15,541 nucleotides of DNA, from contig DAOUFU010000310.1 in NCBI GenBank assembly GCA_034429275.1, forward strand, positions 1 to 15,541. The letters run 5' to 3'. Below are positions 1-6,445 of this stretch, piece by piece. How positions within the stretch are numbered: position 1 is the stretch's first letter; every line of letters begins with the position of its first letter. The notes below the pieces were generated by a model that did not search any database, was not told the origin of the DNA, and saw nothing but the letters and a program-made list of their open reading frames with translations. The position numbers were made by a program, and so were the translations under genes. The stretch comes from DAOUFU01 sp034429275 (GTDB taxonomy: Bacteria; Chloroflexota; Anaerolineae; Aggregatilineales; Aggregatilineaceae).

Positions 1-7
1 CCCCCAC

Positions 8-37
8 GAAACTCTATTGAAAATCAATGGCAGTTTC
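8..37. repeat. Imperfect inverted repeat in the leftward leader
   Basis: GAAACT (8-13) pairs with AGTTTC (32-37), and inside it ATTGA (16-20) pairs with TCAAT (24-28) around AAA. The inner 13 bases (16-28) form a palindrome that recurs with two changes at 220-232. It lies just downstream of the predicted start of the leftward transcript. It could be an RNA hairpin or an operator; no regulator for it is visible in the window. Confidence 0.4.
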
Positions 38-63
38 ACAAAAACTTCAAAACAGTCATTTAC

Positions 64-92
64 AGAATAGACCAGATTTTTTTATATGTCAA
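64..92 (-). promoter_or_regulatory. Sigma-70-type promoter reading leftward off the window
   Basis: On the minus strand TTGACA (plus 87-92) is followed after exactly 17 bases by TATTCT (plus 64-69). The -35 is a perfect consensus match and the -10 is good. Transcription would start near position 57 and leave the window. The only ATG soon after it reaches a stop within eight codons, so the gene it serves must begin beyond base 1. Confidence 0.55.
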
Positions 93-219
93 CTCGTTTG
101 ACTTTGAATTTTGGTTGAAAAAAGGCTAGCCGTCGCGTATCACAAGGGGAAGTCAATGAGGATTTTGTTGCAAACGTTGTAAAACGGAGCTTGATGAAAT
201 CGGTTTCATGGAAAGTTTG

Positions 220-232
220 ATTGAAGTTCAAT
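220..232. repeat. Second copy of the ATTGAA..TCAAT palindrome
   Basis: ATTGAA-G-TTCAAT is a perfect 13-base palindrome. It matches the palindrome at 16-28 at 11 of 13 positions, and the pair flanks the leftward promoter. This could be a two-site operator, but the A/T-rich composition makes chance possible. Confidence 0.35.
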
Positions 233-242
233 GATTTTGCAC

Positions 243-268
243 GCGGTCTGGCCTGCCAGGCGCACCGC
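243..268 (-). terminator. Possible terminator of the solute-binding-protein gene
   Basis: About 25 bases beyond the stop of the minus-strand gene, GCGGT (243-247) pairs with ACCGC (264-268), and an inner CTGG/CCAG (248-251/256-259) stacks inside. No U-run follows on the minus strand, so this is a weak candidate. Confidence 0.3.
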
Positions 269-293
269 TTTGTGCCGGGGTGTGCAGCGGCTC

Positions 294-1628
294 TCACCGG
301 TATTCGGCGAGAATAGCGTCGATCCGCGCTGCGGCAGCGTCGAGAACAGGCTGGGGTTGATCCTCGTCATTTTCGCGGGCCAGGATGCGCCGACCGGCGT
401 CGGTCAGCACCAGGTCGATTCGCTGCCAGGCAGGATGTGAAGGGATAGCGCGCGCAGTAGCAAGCTGCTCCATGTAGATGCTGAAGTAGGGGTGCCGCTG
501 GATCAGATCGTTTTCGGACAGGGCCGGTTTGGATGGGATCATTCCCCCAGAGATCATGGCCAGTTGAAAGGCATCAGATTGCGAAAACCGCACAAACTCG
601 AGTGCAGCGGCAGACTCCGCAATCGTGGGGGCGCGATCTGGGCGCAGCGTGTGGGCGGCAATCTGGACGAATGCATTCCCGCCCGCAAGGGTGATCCCTT
701 CTTGCGGCTGGCCAGACTCGGTAAGCATAGGGACCAATTGCAGCGCGATGTACAGCGACTGAGCATCTACTGCTGGGGGAATATCCGGTCCGGCCAGGAT
801 GGCGGCAGCGGTGCCGTTCAGGAAGCTGGTGATCGGATCAATATTGGCATCGAGCAGCGAAGGCGCGAAACAACCGGCCTGGTCGATTTCAATCAGGCGC
901 GTGTAAGCGGCGACAGTGGCCGGGCTGTTGAGATAGCCGCTTGCCGTGCTCTGGTCTGGCGCAAGAACCGCCCCACCCATGCTCCATAACCAGGGCAGAA
1001 GCGCATCGGCGCTGGTCCCCGCACCGGCGAAGAGATAATCTTCATCACCGAGGTTGCGCACTGCTGCACACTGCGCGATCAGTTCTGTGAGGGTGCGGGC
1101 GGGCTGCTCAATGCCGGCAACGCCCAGCATTCCCTTGTTCCAGGCCCATACGGTGGTGCTGGCGTCGCTGGGCAGGCCGTAAACGTGCCCGCGATAGGTA
1201 GCTGCTTCCAACACGCCGGGGAAAATAGCACTTGCCAGAGTGTCAAAGTCGGTGAGCGCCTCATCAAGGGGTTCGAGCAGGCCCAGGTCGGCCAGCAGTG
1301 TGATGTCACGCACACCCACCCGCGCCACGTCCGGCCCATCACCGCGTGCCAGGGCCGCCAAAAGCTCCTGCACCAGGTCTTCAGCCGGGAATGCGACCGC
1401 CTGTACCTTGATGTCGGGATGTGCGGCCTCGAACAATGGGATCAGGCGGGTGGTCAGCACCTCAAAGGCCGGGCCGGTTTCGGGGTAGCTGTGCCAGAAC
1501 TCGATGGTCACAGTCTCCCCCTGTGCCCGACTGAGGCCGGGTTGAGCCGCTAGAATCACTCCGCCGGTCACTACCGCGATGAGCAGCAGACGCGCCAGGA
1601 AAGTGGAATGAGCGTGTGAATGTTCCAT
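294..1628 (-). CDS. Extracellular solute-binding protein, family 1 (sugar ABC transporter)
   Basis: The 444-residue product starts with a charged N-terminus and a hydrophobic stretch (about 11-29), with a likely signal peptidase I site after Ser-Arg-Ala near residue 35. There is no lipobox cysteine, so it may be released or held by other means. The mature part opens with TVTIEFWHSYPETGP, the usual start of carbohydrate-binding ABC receptors, and continues with GDGPDVARVG and a central LYGLPSD-like hinge (here VYGLPSDAS). Length fits the family. It would capture a sugar or oligosaccharide for import. No permease or ATPase gene adjoins it, so it either borrows permeases encoded elsewhere or is an orphan receptor. 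The start at 1628 gives a good signal peptide, but its ribosome binding site is weak. Ligand unknown. Confidence 0.86.
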   Translation of the reverse strand: MEHSHAHSTFLARLLLIAVVTGGVILAAQPGLSRAQGETVTIEFWHSYPETGPAFEVLTTRLIPLFEAAHPDIKVQAVAFPAEDLVQELLAALARGDGPDVARVGVRDITLLADLGLLEPLDEALTDFDTLASAIFPGVLEAATYRGHVYGLPSDASTTVWAWNKGMLGVAGIEQPARTLTELIAQCAAVRNLGDEDYLFAGAGTSADALLPWLWSMGGAVLAPDQSTASGYLNSPATVAAYTRLIEIDQAGCFAPSLLDANIDPITSFLNGTAAAILAGPDIPPAVDAQSLYIALQLVPMLTESGQPQEGITLAGGNAFVQIAAHTLRPDRAPTIAESAAALEFVRFSQSDAFQLAMISGGMIPSKPALSENDLIQRHPYFSIYMEQLATARAIPSHPAWQRIDLVLTDAGRRILARENDEDQPQPVLDAAAARIDAILAEYR

Positions 1629-1681
1629 GCGGGTCAGTCTTTCGCGAAAAAAGCCGGGCGGCCCGAACTACCTTCGCGCAA

Positions 1682-1694
1682 ATTATAGTACTAT
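1682..1694. promoter_or_regulatory. Divergent intergenic -10 element and palindrome
   Basis: On the minus strand a perfect TATAAT (plus 1682-1687) stands about 54 bases upstream of the solute-binding-protein start; no good -35 precedes it. It overlaps the 10-base perfect palindrome ATAGTACTAT (1685-1694). This 107-base gap between divergent genes must carry both promoters. A rightward promoter of recognisable quality was not found. Confidence 0.35.
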
Positions 1695-1720
1695 TGTGGA
1701 AATGCAGCCCTGAATACATC

Positions 1721-1724
1721 GGAG
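1721..1724 (+). promoter_or_regulatory. Ribosome binding site fixing the start at 1736
   Basis: GGAG sits 11 bases before the ATG at 1736. The open frame extends upstream to 1616, but that extension runs into the divergent gene and has no ribosome binding site. Homology-like sequence (MTGKERLFAALRHQ) begins only at 1736. Confidence 0.6.
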
Positions 1725-1735
1725 AAAAGTCCTTC

Positions 1736-3085
1736 ATGACAGGAAAAGAGCGTTTGTTTGCGGCACTGCGCCACCAGCCTCTCGACAGCGTCCCCTGGGT
1801 GCCTTTTGCCGGGGTCCATGCCGGAAAGTTCAAAGGTTATACCGCGCGCGAGGTCTTGACCAATGCCGACCGATTACTTGAATCGCTGCTCGAAGTGAAC
1901 CGCGTCTATGCGCCCGACGGTCAGCCGGTGTTGTTCGATTTGCAGGTCGAGGCCGAGATTCTGGGATGTGACCTGTATTGGGCGGAGGAAACCCCGCCAA
2001 CCGTTGTGAGCCATCCCCTGGAACACTCGCTCACCATCCCCGACCGCCTGCCTGATGAAACATCGGGCCGCCTGCCCCTGATTCTCGATGTGATGCGGCG
2101 GATGAAAACGGCAGTGGGCGATCATACGGCGCTGTATGGGCTGGTGACGGGGCCGTTCACCCTGGCGGCCCACCTGCGCGGCACCGATATCTTCACTGAC
2201 ATGTTTGATCATCCGGATTTTGTGCATGAGTTGATCGCCTACACGAACCGCGTGGCTGCTCGTATGAGCGAGCTTTACATTGCCGCGGGCATGGACGTGA
2301 TCGCGGTGGTGGACCCGATGGTGTCGCAAATCTCCAAGCGGCATTTCAGCAGCTTGTTGAGCGATCCATTCACCCGGCTCTTCGGCCTGATCCGGGCCAG
2401 AGGCGCGTTCTCGTCATTTTTCGTGTGTGGCGATGCCACGCGCAATATCGAGGTCATGTGCCAGACCCACCCGGACTGTATTTCGATTGACGAGAATGTG
2501 GACATGGTGGCGGCCAAAGCGATCACCGACCGGTACAACATCACCATCGGCGGCAATATCCCCCTCACCACGGTGATGCTGCTGGGCACCCAGCAGGACA
2601 ATATGAAGTTCACGGTAGACCTGCTGGAAAAGCTGGGCACACATAACGTTATCATCTCGCCCGGCTGCGAAATGCCTTATGATACGCCGTTCGAGAACAC
2701 AATTGGCGTGATGGAAGCGGTGCGTAATCCGGCACGAATTCGCGAAAGCCTGCGCGACTATCACGCGGCGGAGATCGACCTGGAGTCGGTTATCCTGCCC
2801 GATTACGCCCATCTTGAACGCCCGCTCATCGAGGTCTTCACGCTGGATTCGGATTCGTGCGCGGCATGTATGTATATGTGGGCGGCAGCCAGGCATGTAG
2901 GCGAGGCATTGGGCGGCGCGGTGGACCTGGTGGAGTACAAGTTCAACAACCGCGAGAATATCGCGCGGTGCGTCAAGATGGGTATCAAAAACCTGCCTTC
3001 CATCTACATCAACGGCAGGCTGGAATATTCGTCCATCATCCCCAGCAGCGAGGAACTGCGGCGAAAAATCGAACAATATCTGTAG
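1736..3085 (+). CDS. UroD/MtaA-like corrinoid methyltransferase fused to a thioredoxin-like domain
   Basis: The 449-residue protein begins MTGKERLFAALRHQPLDSVP, the hallmark N-terminus of uroporphyrinogen-decarboxylase-fold methyltransferases (MtaA/MtbA/CmuA group). These move methyl groups between corrinoid proteins and thiols such as coenzyme M, or other acceptors. Residues about 1-340 form the UroD barrel. Known members bind catalytic zinc with HxC plus a later Cys; here C231 (FVCGDAT) and C311 (SPGCEMP) are present, but the expected His at 229 is Phe. Residues about 360-449 are a thioredoxin/glutaredoxin-like domain with SCAAC (C375, C378), a cis-Pro-type NLPSIYING at 420-427 and SSIIPSSEEL. 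The next gene, a CobW-like GTPase, starts 12 bases later, so the two are probably co-translated. True haem synthesis UroD is unlikely given the MtaA-like motifs and fusion. Substrate unknown; no corrinoid protein is encoded nearby. Confidence 0.85.
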   Translation: MTGKERLFAALRHQPLDSVPWVPFAGVHAGKFKGYTAREVLTNADRLLESLLEVNRVYAPDGQPVLFDLQVEAEILGCDLYWAEETPPTVVSHPLEHSLTIPDRLPDETSGRLPLILDVMRRMKTAVGDHTALYGLVTGPFTLAAHLRGTDIFTDMFDHPDFVHELIAYTNRVAARMSELYIAAGMDVIAVVDPMVSQISKRHFSSLLSDPFTRLFGLIRARGAFSSFFVCGDATRNIEVMCQTHPDCISIDENVDMVAAKAITDRYNITIGGNIPLTTVMLLGTQQDNMKFTVDLLEKLGTHNVIISPGCEMPYDTPFENTIGVMEAVRNPARIRESLRDYHAAEIDLESVILPDYAHLERPLIEVFTLDSDSCAACMYMWAAARHVGEALGGAVDLVEYKFNNRENIARCVKMGIKNLPSIYINGRLEYSSIIPSSEELRRKIEQYL

Positions 3086-3092
3086 AAAGGGA
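3086..3092 (+). promoter_or_regulatory. Ribosome binding site of the GTPase gene
   Basis: AAAGGGA lies immediately after the TAG stop of the methyltransferase and 5 bases before the ATG at 3098. This spacing supports translation coupled to the upstream gene. Confidence 0.6.
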
Positions 3093-3097
3093 TCGTC

Positions 3098-4171
3098 ATG
3101 CGGCTTCATCTGGTCGGTGGGTTCCTGGGAAGCGGAAAAACGACTGCCATCGTCGGCGCGGCCAAACTTTTGATGGCCCAGGGAAAGCGTGTGGGCGTGA
3201 TCACCAACGATCAGGGCAAATACCTGGTCGATACCGCGTTCTTCCAGTTGGAAAACGTGCCCACTGTCGAGGTGACGGGTGGTGGTTTCTGCTGCCATTA
3301 CGAGGATCTCGATGCTCGCCTGGATTCGCTGATTGCCCAGGTTCAACCGGATGTAATCTTTGCAGAGTCGGTGGGGTCATGCGCCGACGTGGTAGCCACG
3401 GTTATCAGGCCGCTGAGCTCGTTGCGCGCCACGCACGCGAGCCTTTCTGTGTTGGCGGATGCGCGGCTGCTGCGCCGCCGCCTGCTCAATCTGCCTATGC
3501 CGTTCAGCGATGACATTGTCTATATCTTCGATCAGCAGATCGCCGAAGCTGGAATGCTGATCATCAACAAGCGCGATTTGCTGACATCCGAGCAGCGTCA
3601 CGAACTGGAGGTACTGGTACGAGATCACTACACCGATCTGCCCTACCGGTTTCAGGATTCGCGCAGCCAGGCCGATCTTGCCGCCTGGATTGATGAATTG
3701 GACAGGGGCGCGGCGGCAGCCCGTATGCTGGACATCGACTATGCGCGTTATGGCGCAGGGGAGGCTGAGCTGGGCTGGCTGAATGCCAGATATACCCTCG
3801 TCGTGAGTCCGGGGACAGGTCGCCAGGTGGCAGTCGATGTTCTGGCGGGCATCATCGAAGCGGTACGCGTGCATGGTTGGGCGATCGGTCATTTGAAGTT
3901 CGTCGTTGAAGGCAGCAGCTCCGACGCAGCCAAGATCAGCATTCCCACCCTTGAAGAAGGTGATTGGCGCGCGGGGGTGCCCGAACTGAGCGGAGAGCGG
4001 GTATCCCTGTTGATCAATGCGCGCGTCCAGGCCGATGCAGCGGCGCTCCGCGATCTGGTGCACGAGGCGATTGCCGCGCGCGCGGACTCCTGCGGAATCT
4101 CGTGGGAACCAGGCGAGATCGAGGCGTTTCAGCCTGCGCCGCCGCGCCCAACCCATCGCTTCTCCTCATAA
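3098..4171 (+). CDS. CobW/COG0523-type P-loop GTPase (metallochaperone-like)
   Basis: This is a 357-residue SIMIBI-class GTPase. The Walker A is GFLGSGKTT (8-16), followed by VITNDQG (34-40), a Walker-B/ExxG-like IFAESVGSCAD (87-97) and the guanine-specificity NKRD (157-160). COG0523 proteins normally carry a GxCxCC metal-binding motif; here the equivalent is GGGFCCH (61-67), so the first Cys is missing and the CC pair (65-66) remains. The C-terminal part (about 230-340) is unlike the standard CobW_C domain as far as I can judge. COG0523 members deliver Zn, Co or Fe, or support cobalamin synthesis and nitrile hydratase assembly. Placed directly behind the corrinoid-type methyltransferase, it most likely loads metal or helps cofactor handling for that enzyme; this role is inferred from context only. 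Confidence 0.8.
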   Translation: MRLHLVGGFLGSGKTTAIVGAAKLLMAQGKRVGVITNDQGKYLVDTAFFQLENVPTVEVTGGGFCCHYEDLDARLDSLIAQVQPDVIFAESVGSCADVVATVIRPLSSLRATHASLSVLADARLLRRRLLNLPMPFSDDIVYIFDQQIAEAGMLIINKRDLLTSEQRHELEVLVRDHYTDLPYRFQDSRSQADLAAWIDELDRGAAAARMLDIDYARYGAGEAELGWLNARYTLVVSPGTGRQVAVDVLAGIIEAVRVHGWAIGHLKFVVEGSSSDAAKISIPTLEEGDWRAGVPELSGERVSLLINARVQADAAALRDLVHEAIAARADSCGISWEPGEIEAFQPAPPRPTHRFSS

Positions 4172-4206
4172 AACCCCAGGGGCGTCTAAACATCAAACGC
4201 CCCTGG
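4170..4206. terminator. Bidirectional terminator between converging genes
   Basis: CCAGGGGCGT (4176-4185) pairs perfectly with ACGCCCCTGG (4197-4206) around an 11-base loop. On the minus strand the stem is followed by GGTTTTAT, giving a short U-run, so it serves the pentose operon best. It also lies just past the stop of the plus-strand GTPase gene. A second small stem, CCGCC-AAT-GGCGG, follows at 4213-4225, and AACAGGC/GCCTGTT (4251-4257/4266-4272) covers the isomerase stop codon. Confidence 0.7.
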
Positions 4207-4270
4207 ACCAAACCGCCAATGGCGGGAGCGCAGCCGCCCCACTCCCGCAGAACAGGCTGCCAGATGCCTG

Positions 4271-5689
4271 TTAGCCTTTGTGATAGTAGACTTCCCAGCC
4301 GAGATACTTGGTCAGCGCTTCGTAGACGGCATCCGCCACCAGCGACAGGTTGACCGACACATGGTGCTCGAAGCCGTTCTCGCAGATGTAGTGCAGCAGC
4401 TTCTGGAAATTGGGCACCTTGATCACGCCGTAGCCGCCGAAGGTGTCGATCGGATCGGTGGTGAATTCACCCTCGCCCACATAGGCCACGATCTTGCCGT
4501 TCAGGTCATCGGTGCTGATGCGCAGATAGGTGAACGGATCGGCCTTGACGCGCCCGTAGATGGTGCCCCAGGTGTTGTCCTTGCCCACGCTGCCCGCGAT
4601 GATCTCCTGATAATCCATCACCGGGATTTCGTCGGTAAACACGCTCTTGGGCAGGTTCGAGCAGTGGAAGACCACACCCTTATCGGGATCGTCGCCGTAG
4701 TTGTTGTTCCAGTCCACCAGCGCGCTGGGCTTGCCCGAAGCAAGCGCCATCGCGTACATGGCCGCCGTGCCAGCGATGTCGGTCTCGCAGGCTGATGGGG
4801 CCAGGCTGTCGCTGAGCATACTCATCAGCGTGCACGGCACCACCCCGAAGTATTCTTGCATGCTGGTCCAGCACTGGATGGCAGTGGCGTCATATTCATT
4901 GGCGGCGGACCATTCATCGAGGACCACGCCGAGCTTGGCGATCTTGATCAGCGCGGCGGCGGGGACTTTGGCGGCGTTGGCGTACGCCTTCACTTTGTTC
5001 ACTTTGGCCACGACGCGCGCGTCGTCGTCGGCCATGCGCGCGATCATGCCAAACGCCTCGGAGAGATCGAGGGTTTCGACCGTGATCCCGGCGTGCTGGA
5101 ACAGCTTTTCGCTGAAGCGCACCGTGTTGAAGGCCACCGGGCGCGCGCCCAACATGCCAAAACGCGCATTACGCATTCCCCGCACCACGCGGCACACAGC
5201 ACCGAACTTCTGCAGGTCGTTGCGGAAGCTCTCGCTTTCGGGATCGACGGTATGCAGGGTGGTCAGGGTGAAGGGGATACCATACTGGCGGAGGTTGTTG
5301 CACAGCGACATCTTGCCACAGAAGCTGTCGCGCCGCCACTGGATGTCCATCTTCTTCGGGTCATCGGGCGTAGCCTGGATCAGCACCGGCACGTTGAGGT
5401 TGGCGAACTTCAGGGTATTGGCGATACCGCGCTCGTCGCCGAAGTTGGGCAGGGTGACGACCACGCCGTCGATCTCGTCGCGGTGCGCCTTGAACAGATC
5501 GGCACACTTGTGAACATCACTCAGGCTCTCAACGCTGCCATATTCGGTTTCTTCGGGGCTGAGCGCAATGACTTTGAACCCCTGGGCTTCCAGCACCTTG
5601 ATCATGACGCTGCGCCCGGTCTCGCACAAATGGCTGGGGAAGAATCCCCGGTTGCCGACAATCAAACCGACGGTCACATTCTGCTTCAT
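4271..5689 (-). CDS. L-fucose/L-arabinose isomerase family protein (COG2407-like), pentose operon
   Basis: The 472-residue protein resembles the fucose/arabinose isomerase superfamily rather than classic AraA. Candidate divalent-metal ligands are E302 in ACETDIAG, D326 in LVDWNNNYG and H442/H443 in EHHVSVN, placed in the usual order of the fold. It would interconvert an aldose and a ketose in the cytoplasm. As the last gene after regulator, ribulokinase and ribulose-5-phosphate 4-epimerase, L-arabinose to L-ribulose is the most economical reaction, with fucose or D-arabinose as alternatives. The start at 5689 has AAGGAG 9 bases upstream; an in-frame ATG at 5734 lacks one. The 96-base gap to the preceding gene holds a GC-rich hairpin. 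Family assignment is firm; substrate is inferred from neighbours. Confidence 0.83.
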   Translation of the reverse strand: MKQNVTVGLIVGNRGFFPSHLCETGRSVMIKVLEAQGFKVIALSPEETEYGSVESLSDVHKCADLFKAHRDEIDGVVVTLPNFGDERGIANTLKFANLNVPVLIQATPDDPKKMDIQWRRDSFCGKMSLCNNLRQYGIPFTLTTLHTVDPESESFRNDLQKFGAVCRVVRGMRNARFGMLGARPVAFNTVRFSEKLFQHAGITVETLDLSEAFGMIARMADDDARVVAKVNKVKAYANAAKVPAAALIKIAKLGVVLDEWSAANEYDATAIQCWTSMQEYFGVVPCTLMSMLSDSLAPSACETDIAGTAAMYAMALASGKPSALVDWNNNYGDDPDKGVVFHCSNLPKSVFTDEIPVMDYQEIIAGSVGKDNTWGTIYGRVKADPFTYLRISTDDLNGKIVAYVGEGEFTTDPIDTFGGYGVIKVPNFQKLLHYICENGFEHHVSVNLSLVADAVYEALTKYLGWEVYYHKG

Positions 5690-5698
5690 TGGAAAATG

Positions 5699-5704
5699 CT
5701 CCTT
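5699..5704 (-). promoter_or_regulatory. Ribosome binding site deciding the isomerase start
   Basis: On the minus strand a perfect AAGGAG stands 9 bases before the ATG at 5689. This favours that start over the in-frame ATG at 5734, which has no such site and adds 15 residues lacking family resemblance. Confidence 0.7.
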
Positions 5705-5749
5705 GGTGTAATTAATGTGAAGTTCCTCATCCAATAACCACGAACCTGT

Positions 5750-5777
5750 GGCCTGCCCGTACGCGCGCGAGCAGGCC
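5750..5777. repeat. GC-rich hairpin between epimerase and isomerase genes
   Basis: GGCCTGC (5750-5756) pairs with GCAGGCC (5771-5777) around 14 bases of alternating GC. No U-run follows on the minus strand, so it is more likely an RNA-stability or processing element between operon genes than a terminator. Confidence 0.45.
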
Positions 5778-5785
5778 CTGTCATC

Positions 5786-6445
5786 CTACTGACCGTAGAC
5801 GGTCGTATAACGATGGTGCAGCTTGGCAATATTCTCCGGCGAGATCGGGATCGGCTCGCCCAACTGCACTGCCAGATACACGGTGCGCGCCACGTCTTCG
5901 CACATCACCGCCGCCTTGACGGCAGCTTTGGGCGTCGGGCCGATGGTGAACACCCCATGATTTTGCATGATCACCGCCAGCGAATGCGGGTTTGGCCCCT
6001 CGCGCAGCACGCGGACTACCTCATTGCCGATTTCCTCGCCGCCGATCAAGGCGAAGCCACCGCAGGGGATCACCCCGCCAAACTCGTCGGCCATCGCAGT
6101 CAGCACGCAAGGAATATCGCGGCCCAACGCGGCCCAGGCGGTCGCGTAGGGGCTGTGGGTGTGGACGATCCCACCCACTTCGGGCATGGCGCGGTAGATG
6201 GCGCAGTGAGTCGCCGTATCGGAAGAGGGTTTGTGTGCCCCTTCGATCACGTTGGCGTTGATGTCTACCACCACCATGTTATCGGGACGCAGGTCCTCGA
6301 AAGTGATGCCGCTTGGCTTGATGACCACGTGGCCGGTTTGCCGATCGCGCCCGCTGATATTGCCGGAGGTCCAGGTCACCAGGCCGTTCTTGGGCAGCTC
6401 GGCATGAAGATCGGAAACGATTTTGCGCAGTTCGTCGAGCATCAT
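5786..6445 (-). CDS. araD: L-ribulose-5-phosphate 4-epimerase
   Basis: The 219-residue product belongs to the class II aldolase/AraD family and converts L-ribulose 5-phosphate to D-xylulose 5-phosphate, delivering L-arabinose carbon to the pentose phosphate pathway. Visible motifs are GNISGRD (28-34), VIKPSGI (41-47), SSDTATH (74-80) with D76, VHTHSPYATAWA with zinc ligands H95 and H97, QNHGVF with H163, and the C-terminal HHRYTTVYGQ. The D76/H95/H97 numbering matches that of the E. coli enzyme. The length is slightly short of 231 in E. coli. The ATG at 6445 overlaps the TGA of the kinase gene (ATGA), and GGGGGA lies just upstream; a second ATG follows at 6442. Cytoplasmic. Overlap with araB and the catalytic motifs make AraD more likely than a fuculose-phosphate aldolase. 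Confidence 0.93.
   Translation of the reverse strand: MMLDELRKIVSDLHAELPKNGLVTWTSGNISGRDRQTGHVVIKPSGITFEDLRPDNMVVVDINANVIEGAHKPSSDTATHCAIYRAMPEVGGIVHTHSPYATAWAALGRDIPCVLTAMADEFGGVIPCGGFALIGGEEIGNEVVRVLREGPNPHSLAVIMQNHGVFTIGPTPKAAVKAAVMCEDVARTVYLAVQLGEPIPISPENIAKLHHRYTTVYGQ

Larger units (their letters stand above)
1..293. other. AT-rich non-coding region at left edge
   Basis: This stretch has no convincing gene on either strand; the short open frames lack ribosome binding sites and protein-like composition. The first 230 bases are clearly richer in A and T than the rest of the window. It contains a leftward promoter, two related palindromes, a small ATGAAA-TCGG-TTTCAT hairpin at 194-209, and a possible terminator for the solute-binding-protein gene near 243-268. 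It is probably the 5' control region of a gene lying off the left edge. Confidence 0.6.

Noticed and set aside
1..37. Insertion-sequence end at the left edge
   Set aside because: There is an inverted repeat but no transposase frame, no target duplication and no second end; a regulatory hairpin explains it equally well.
1616..1735. 40-residue N-terminal extension of the methyltransferase
   Set aside because: It overlaps the divergent gene's start and the probable promoters, and a ribosome binding site plus family-like N-terminus support 1736.
1629..1735. Cobalamin riboswitch upstream of the methyltransferase
   Set aside because: The 107-base gap is too short and no B12-box-like sequence is seen.
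1736..3085. Haem-pathway uroporphyrinogen decarboxylase
   Set aside because: The N-terminus and cysteine motifs fit the MtaA/CmuA branch, the protein is longer by a thioredoxin-like domain, and no haem genes are nearby.
2414..3346. 310-codon minus-strand frame opposite the methyltransferase/GTPase genes
   Set aside because: It spans the junction of two solid plus-strand genes and shows no domain.
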